Assembly: GCA_964413425.1 (NCBI GenBank)
Contig: CAYPST010000053.1
Coordinates: 1-27,648, forward strand
Length of the DNA: 27,648 nucleotides
Source of the DNA: DATFLS01 sp964413425
GTDB taxonomy: Bacteria; Fidelibacterota; JAANXI01
Direction: 5' to 3'
Both the position numbers and the translations under genes were made by a program. Each line of letters begins with the position of its first letter. Position 1 is the first letter of the stretch. Below the pieces are notes generated by a model, which saw only the letters and a program-made list of their open reading frames with translations, ran no database searches and was not told the origin of the DNA. This document shows positions 23,166 to 27,648 of this stretch, piece after piece.

Positions 23166-25910
23166 TTAATGAGCGTCATACCAATCTTTTGCCACTCCCA
23201 GATCCACCTGGATGGGGACATCGACCGTAAGTGCTCCCTCCATAATCTCTTTGACCATCGATTGCAGTTCCTCCAGCGCATTTTTTTCCACCTCGAACAC
23301 CAACTCATCATGGATCTGCAAAATCATCCGGGATTCCAGGTCGTGCTTTTCCATCTGCTGCTGGATTCTCACCATAGCCAGCTTGATCATATCGGCGGCT
23401 GTGCCCTGGATGGGCATATTGATAGCCGCGCGTTCCGCCGCTTCCCGAATATTGCGATTGGCGGAATCGATGTCAGGGAGATACCGCCTTCTGCCCAACA
23501 GGGTGGAGACGTATTTTTTTTCACGGGCCTCGGCCAGAGTGCGAGTGATATACTGATTGATTCCGGGATACTTTTGAAAGTAATTATCGATCAGGGTCTG
23601 CCCTTCTTCCACGGAAATTCCAAGTTCGTTGGACAGACGATACGGCCCGGCCCCGTACATAATGCCAAAGTTGACCACTTTGGCCTTCCGGCGCATTTCC
23701 GGTGTTACTTTTGCCGGATCGGTATCAAAGACAACAGCGGCAGTAGCAGTATGGATATCTTCCTGGTTGCGAAATGCTTTCTTTAACGTCGGATCGTCGG
23801 AAAGGGCGGCCATCAGCCGGAGTTCTATCTGGGAATAGTCCGCCGCCAGAATGTACCCATCCGGCCCCTCCGGGACAAAGGCCCGACGTATCTCCCGGCC
23901 CACTTCCGTCCTGATGGGGATATTCTGGAAATTGGGATCGCTGCTGCTCAACCTGCCTGTCGCAGCCACAGTCTGATTAAAGCTGCTGTGAATCCGGTTG
24001 GTCTCCGGATGAATAAGAGCGGGGAGCGCATCAACATACGTGGATTTCAACTTGGCCACCTCCCGATAGTCCAGAATCAGTCCCGGGAGGACATGCAATT
24101 TTTGTAATTCCGTGAGCACCCGCGCATTGGTGGAATAGCCGGTTTTCGTCCGCTTTACCGGAGGCAGACCGATTTCGTCAAACAGCACGGTGGCGAGCTG
24201 CTGCGGTGAATTGACATTGAAGGAATGACCGGCGGCATCAAAAATCTGCTTCTCCAGGTTCTCCAGTTCCTGCCGGAGATCCTCGGACATGCGCTCGAGA
24301 AAATCACGATCAACGTACACGCCATTATATTCCATCTGTGCAAGCACATGAATCAGGGGAAGCTCGATTTCCCGGAATAACTGCGCCAGTTCATTGGTCT
24401 CCAGCTTTTCCCCCAGCACTTGTGTCAGCTGTAACGCTATATCGGCATCTTCGGCCGCGTAATAAGTCACAGTCTCAATGGGCACCTCAGCCATAGTCTT
24501 CTGGTTTTTCCCCCGCTTGCCAATCAGCTCCTCGATGGGCTGCATCTGGTAACCAAGGTACTCCAGGCTGAGGTAGTCTTCCTTGTAACTGCGGGCTTCG
24601 GGTTTTAACAGATACGCGGCAATCATGGTATCAAATACCACGTTGGTGATTTCAATACCATGCCGCTTCAGAACCACCATGTCATACTTGATGTTTTGGC
24701 CGGTAATCCCCGGCGAGTCCTGCGAGAATAACGGCATCAGGGAGTTCACCACTTCCTCCAGCACTAAAATGCCGTCCAGCGATTCGGCGTTGAGCAGATC
24801 AGCGGTCATGCCTCTGCCCGAATCATCTCCGTACTTCACCGGGATATAAACGGCGGCATCCGCTTCCCATGCAAGGGAAATTCCAACGATGTCCGCCAAC
24901 ATGGGATGTGGATCCGTCGTTTCCAAATCCAGGGCAATGACTTCGTTCCGGAGACAGTGCCGGACAACTTCCTCGAGCTCGCCAAGTGTTGTAATCATCC
25001 GATAATCTTTGGAACGAGATTTGTCGGTTCCGCCACGGAATTCATCAATCTGGTCGATCACCGAATAAAATTCGAATTCTCTGCAATATTCGATGAGCTT
25101 TTCATACTGGAACTCATTCCACTGCAGGTGATGAAAATCCACATCTATGGGAGCATCTGTTTTTATCGTGACCAACTCCTTGGATAATACTGCCTGTTCA
25201 CGGTTTTCCAGCAGTCCTTCCCTGGCCCGTTTTCCGGAGATTTCTTCCGCATGTGCCAGTGCATTTTCCAGGGTTCCGTACTCCTGAATAATTTGTTGTG
25301 CTGTTTTCTTTCCGATACCCGGAACGCCCGGAATATTATCACTGGAGTCGCCAACCAGCGCCATGAAATCAATGACTTGCCCGGGATAGACGCTATACTT
25401 TTCTTTGACACCCTCCCCATCGAGAATAGTGGGATCGCCTCCAGTTCCTGAGGTGTTGTATAGCAAAATCTGGTCATTCACCAGCTGAGCGAAATCCTTA
25501 TCGCCGGTCACCAGATAGGTGACCACCCCCTCCTCTTCCGCCACGTTTGCCAGGGTGCCCATCACGTCATCCGCTTCGTAGCCGGGATATTCAATCACCG
25601 GGATATCCATGTATTCTGTCATCTGTTTGAGGGCCGGGATCTGATCGGCCATCTCATCGGGCATTTTCTCCCGGGTGGCTTTATATTCCGGATATCGCTT
25701 GTGACGAAATGTGTCTTCCGGCGTATCAAACACCACCGCAATGTAATCCGGATGTTCATCCCGGAGTATTTTGAGCAAGGAGTTGGTGAATCCATAGATG
25801 GCGGAAACATTGCGCCCGTCGGTGGTGGTCAGCGGATTCCTGATGAAGGCATAATAGGCCCGATATGCCAGGGCTGACCCATCAATTAAGTAGAGAGATT
25901 TCTTTGCCAA
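23166..25910 (-). CDS. polA: DNA polymerase I
   Basis: PolA fills gaps and removes RNA primers during lagging-strand synthesis and excision repair. All three domains are present in 914 aa. The 5' nuclease spans 1-290 (LYLIDGSALAYRAYYAF, YEADDVMGTL, TGDKDFAQLV, GVPGIGKKTA). The 3'-5' exonuclease spans about 300-500 and keeps its acidic residues: Asp328 and Glu330 in ALDLETT, Asn406 and Asp410 in GQNIKYDM, Tyr484 and Asp488. The polymerase domain has motif A DYSQIELR (691-698, Asp691), motif B RRKAKVVNFGIMYG (740-753) with Phe748, and motif C QIHDEL (Asp868). Phe748 predicts discrimination against dideoxynucleotides, as in E. coli. The start at 25910 is a TTG with AGGA about eight bases upstream; no ATG fits the frame without losing the first beta strand. 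Confidence 0.97.
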   Translation of the reverse strand: MAKKSLYLIDGSALAYRAYYAFIRNPLTTTDGRNVSAIYGFTNSLLKILRDEHPDYIAVVFDTPEDTFRHKRYPEYKATREKMPDEMADQIPALKQMTEYMDIPVIEYPGYEADDVMGTLANVAEEEGVVTYLVTGDKDFAQLVNDQILLYNTSGTGGDPTILDGEGVKEKYSVYPGQVIDFMALVGDSSDNIPGVPGIGKKTAQQIIQEYGTLENALAHAEEISGKRAREGLLENREQAVLSKELVTIKTDAPIDVDFHHLQWNEFQYEKLIEYCREFEFYSVIDQIDEFRGGTDKSRSKDYRMITTLGELEEVVRHCLRNEVIALDLETTDPHPMLADIVGISLAWEADAAVYIPVKYGDDSGRGMTADLLNAESLDGILVLEEVVNSLMPLFSQDSPGITGQNIKYDMVVLKRHGIEITNVVFDTMIAAYLLKPEARSYKEDYLSLEYLGYQMQPIEELIGKRGKNQKTMAEVPIETVTYYAAEDADIALQLTQVLGEKLETNELAQLFREIELPLIHVLAQMEYNGVYVDRDFLERMSEDLRQELENLEKQIFDAAGHSFNVNSPQQLATVLFDEIGLPPVKRTKTGYSTNARVLTELQKLHVLPGLILDYREVAKLKSTYVDALPALIHPETNRIHSSFNQTVAATGRLSSSDPNFQNIPIRTEVGREIRRAFVPEGPDGYILAADYSQIELRLMAALSDDPTLKKAFRNQEDIHTATAAVVFDTDPAKVTPEMRRKAKVVNFGIMYGAGPYRLSNELGISVEEGQTLIDNYFQKYPGINQYITRTLAEAREKKYVSTLLGRRRYLPDIDSANRNIREAAERAAINMPIQGTAADMIKLAMVRIQQQMEKHDLESRMILQIHDELVFEVEKNALEELQSMVKEIMEGALTVDVPIQVDLGVAKDWYDAH

Positions 25911-26224
25911 AATGCATCCTGATGCTGGTTTGTGCGCGCTCTCCTGCTAATCTGCCGTTTGCGTTCACTGTGATTTCTGAGGAATACCTGTCTTTTCATG
26001 ACTGAATTATACTGAAAAAAACGGGGCAATTCATGGGGAAATTTGTATTTTCCCAAGGGGGCTTGAACAGAGAAATTAAAAGTCTCATCCGCTTAAAAGA
26101 ATCGCTCTCCCGGCTCCTGTTGAACAACACGTGACACCTTCCGCGCTGCATAGGTGGGGTTCGAGTCAACAATTCCCAGAGATTCGGTATGTTCCGGACC
26201 AGGCTCTCGGGGAGCGTGGAAGGA
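25911..26224. other. polA upstream region
   Basis: This 314-bp gap carries the probable polA promoter (listed below) and no convincing gene. A 37-codon basic frame (MKRQVFLRNHSERKRQ...) begins near 25999 on the minus strand and overlaps the polA start, but it has no ribosome binding site. GGTTCGAGTC near 26157-26166 looks like a tRNA T-loop but has no pairing stem. Confidence 0.45.
26006..26034 (-). promoter_or_regulatory. Candidate promoter of polA
   Basis: On the minus strand a perfect TATAAT box (26011-26006) follows a 17-bp spacer after ATGAAT, which is a poor -35 element. It lies about 100 bp upstream of the polA start. The poly-T in the spacer (GTTTTTTTC) could help DNA bending. No other good -10 box is seen in this gap. 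Confidence 0.35.
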
Positions 26225-27220
26225 TTATGTGGATTTATAGGTGTATCCTTTCCGCTCTTCAATCCGATCAGTGGCTGGCGGAGGCTCGATTGACAGGTCA
26301 GAGATGGCCTGTCGTAATTCCGCTGTCATCTCGATCTCGGTTGCTTTCAAACATTCTTCCAGCTGGTCGAGATTTCTTGCCCCGATAAGCGGAGCAGTGA
26401 TACCGGGATGACTGGCCACCCACGCGATGGCCAGGGCGGCGGGATGATATCCCTGATTCCGGGCGAATTCAGTGAACCGGTCCGCCACATCATAGATCCA
26501 GTCATCGCCATAGCGCACCTGATACATTTCATTCTCCACCAGCCGGCCTCTCTCCGGCTGCCGATCCGCACCGTACTTTCCGGTCAACAAGCCGCCTCCC
26601 AGCGGACTGTACGGCAGCACCGCCAGCTGTTCGGATTGGGCAAGCGGCAGGATTTCCACTTCCGCCTGGCGCTTGACCAGGTTATACATCGGCTGGACAC
26701 ACGTGACCCGGTTCCACCCGTGCAGATCCGATATCCCCAGAGATTTCATTATCTGCCAGGCGGCAAAATTACTGACGCCCAGGTACAGCACCTTCCCCTG
26801 TCGCACCAGATCATCCAGCACCCGCAGTGTTTCCTCCATCGGCGTGGCGGGATCAAACCGATGGAGAAAATAGATATCGATATAATCGGTATGTAATCTG
26901 TCCAAACTGCGGTCGACTGCCTGTAAAATATGGCGGCGGGACGCTCCCCGATCGTTGATATCTCTGCCGCATGGAAAAAACACCTTACTGGTGACCAGCA
27001 CCTCATCACGGCAATCCCGGATGATCTTTCCCAGGATTTCTTCCGATCTGCCATCCTGATAAACATTCGCACAATCAAAGACATTGATACCCACATCCCG
27101 GCATCGATGGAACAGCTTTGCAGACGTTTTTTCATCCGCGTCACCGCCAAATGACATGGTGCCGAAACACAGCGCAGAGATTTTCACCCCGGTCGTCCCG
27201 AATGGCACATACTCCATCAT
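26225..27220 (-). CDS. Aldo/keto reductase
   Basis: This NADPH-dependent oxidoreductase is 331 aa from the ATG at 27220, with a (beta/alpha)8 barrel. The catalytic tetrad is complete: Asp49 and Tyr54 in NVFDCANVYQDGRSEEILG, Lys79 in VLVTSKVFF and His120 in YIDIYFLHRFD. SPLGGGLLTGKY and PLIGARNLDQLEE near the C-terminus hold the cofactor loop, as in the AKR family close to YhdN/Tas-like general stress reductases. The substrate is not predictable. GGGAG lies before the double ATG at 27220/27217; an in-frame ATG at 27262 would add 14 polar residues and has no site. The stop codon lies 314 bp upstream of polA. Confidence 0.93.
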   Translation of the reverse strand: MMEYVPFGTTGVKISALCFGTMSFGGDADEKTSAKLFHRCRDVGINVFDCANVYQDGRSEEILGKIIRDCRDEVLVTSKVFFPCGRDINDRGASRRHILQAVDRSLDRLHTDYIDIYFLHRFDPATPMEETLRVLDDLVRQGKVLYLGVSNFAAWQIMKSLGISDLHGWNRVTCVQPMYNLVKRQAEVEILPLAQSEQLAVLPYSPLGGGLLTGKYGADRQPERGRLVENEMYQVRYGDDWIYDVADRFTEFARNQGYHPAALAIAWVASHPGITAPLIGARNLDQLEECLKATEIEMTAELRQAISDLSIEPPPATDRIEERKGYTYKST

Positions 27221-27339
27221 GCTCTCCCGATTGTTCTCGGATTTGAACTTTCGCTCCAGCAACGGAAATTATGTTACAACTTCTTCAGGAGATTTTCATC
27301 TGAATTCTTGTCACTGGCCTATTCCATATGAAAATAGCA

Positions 27340-27369
27340 CAGCCTGCCCCGAGAACTCGGGGCCGGCTG
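27340..27369. terminator. Strong GC hairpin upstream of the aldo/keto reductase
   Basis: CAGCCTGCCCCGAG and CTCGGGGCCGGCTG pair at 13 of 14 positions around a two-base gap. The bases next to it are CATTTTCC on the plus side and TGCTATTTTC on the minus side, weak T-tracts in either direction. It may end a transcript coming from beyond the right edge, or attenuate the reductase gene. Its exact role is open. Confidence 0.5.
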
Positions 27370-27408
27370 CATTTTCCGCGTCAATCTGGGTGCTATTTTT
27401 ATGAATTA

Positions 27409-27524
27409 TGAGAGTGTTTAGAAAATATGGTGCTGATCCAGGATGCTGAACCTGACTTATGTTTATTCTGGAGAGAACACATCTTCACAATTTATTGTGA
27501 GGTTTGGGCAGTGATATGTTCTAC
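27409..27524. mobile_element. Alpha4, MITE-like element, left part only
   Basis: TGAGAGTGTTTAGAAAAT (27409-27426) is the alpha left end. The next 100 bp share ATGCTGAACCTGACTTATG and GGCAGTGATATGTTC with alpha1 and alpha3, in the expected order. The right half and right terminal repeat are missing: at 27525 the sequence switches to the beta element. Either beta inserted into alpha4, and the rest of alpha4 lies beyond the window, or alpha4 is truncated. Confidence 0.75.
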
Positions 27525-27648
27525 CTAAGTTGAGCGATACGAGTTTCGCGAAGTATCGCTGTACTTAGGGAAAACCCCGACTGAGAAAATGTGTGTTTTC
27601 ACCGAATAGGTGCGGAACGTCCCGACGCCGTTTTCGGGGAGGTGAACA
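27525..27648 (+). repeat. Beta repeat, copy 2, right end cut by window edge
   Basis: The first 20 bases (CTAAGTTGAGCGATACGAGT) equal copy 1 at 401-420. The hairpin loop is shorter here (TTCGCGAA instead of about 28 bases), and the closing arm AAGTATCGCTGTACTTAG is identical. The 64-nt core (27585-27648) differs from copy 1 (480-543) at only three positions, two of them in the loop of the CACC/GGTG hairpin. The 14-bp right-end hairpin of copy 1 would lie just past the window. Confidence 0.8.

Noticed and set aside
26150..26170. tRNA-like GGTTCGAGTC
   Set aside because: No T stem, acceptor or anticodon arm can be formed around it.

Overview
This window comes from a free-living, probably Gram-negative bacterium with roughly 50% GC. 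The sequence shows a likely lipoprotein, Shine-Dalgarno sites of the AGGAGG type before several genes, GTG/TTG codons as possible starts, and an ammonia-dependent asparagine synthetase. The protein set (AsnA, an Nramp-related carrier of the GSGE type, a UMF1-type MFS carrier, multi-PAS hybrid kinases) would suit an FCB-group or related environmental phylum, but no rRNA or phylogenetic marker is here to settle this. Every convincing intact protein gene lies on the minus strand. Only the partial tRNA-Leu at the left edge and a decayed polysaccharide-deacetylase tail are on the plus strand.

Layout from left to right: the 3' part of tRNA-Leu(CAG); a structured repeat (called beta here); a larE-larB-larC operon for the nickel-pincer nucleotide cofactor; a non-canonical Nramp-family carrier; asnA; a hybrid histidine kinase with three PAS domains; a 1.5-kb gene-free stretch made of palindromes and a MITE-like element (alpha1); a small putative lipoprotein; a UMF1-type MFS carrier; alpha2 and a deacetylase pseudogene tail; a second hybrid kinase with three PAS domains; alpha3; a BadF/BcrA-type ATPase or sugar kinase; an HU gene with its terminator; a two-gene ABC-2 transporter; nadB; polA; an aldo/keto reductase; and at the right edge alpha4 running into a second beta copy.

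How the genes work together: larE, larB and larC overlap (4 and 8 bp) and must be co-translated. Together they make the nickel cofactor of lactate racemase-type enzymes, but no larA is in the window, so the client enzyme is elsewhere. The Nramp-like gene upstream on the same strand could supply a metal, but it lacks the canonical metal-binding motif. The ABC ATPase and permease genes abut exactly. nadB and polA are housekeeping genes in the same direction, spaced about 70 bp apart.

The most unusual content is intergenic. It includes a 124-197-nt structured repeat at both ends of the window with a 64-nt core that is 61/64 identical; a family of 192-263-bp inverted-repeat elements with 4-bp target duplications and a variable number of internal hairpin modules; two further long imperfect palindromes; and degenerate 7/8-bp periodic repeats. 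All calls are from reading the sequence. No database search was possible.
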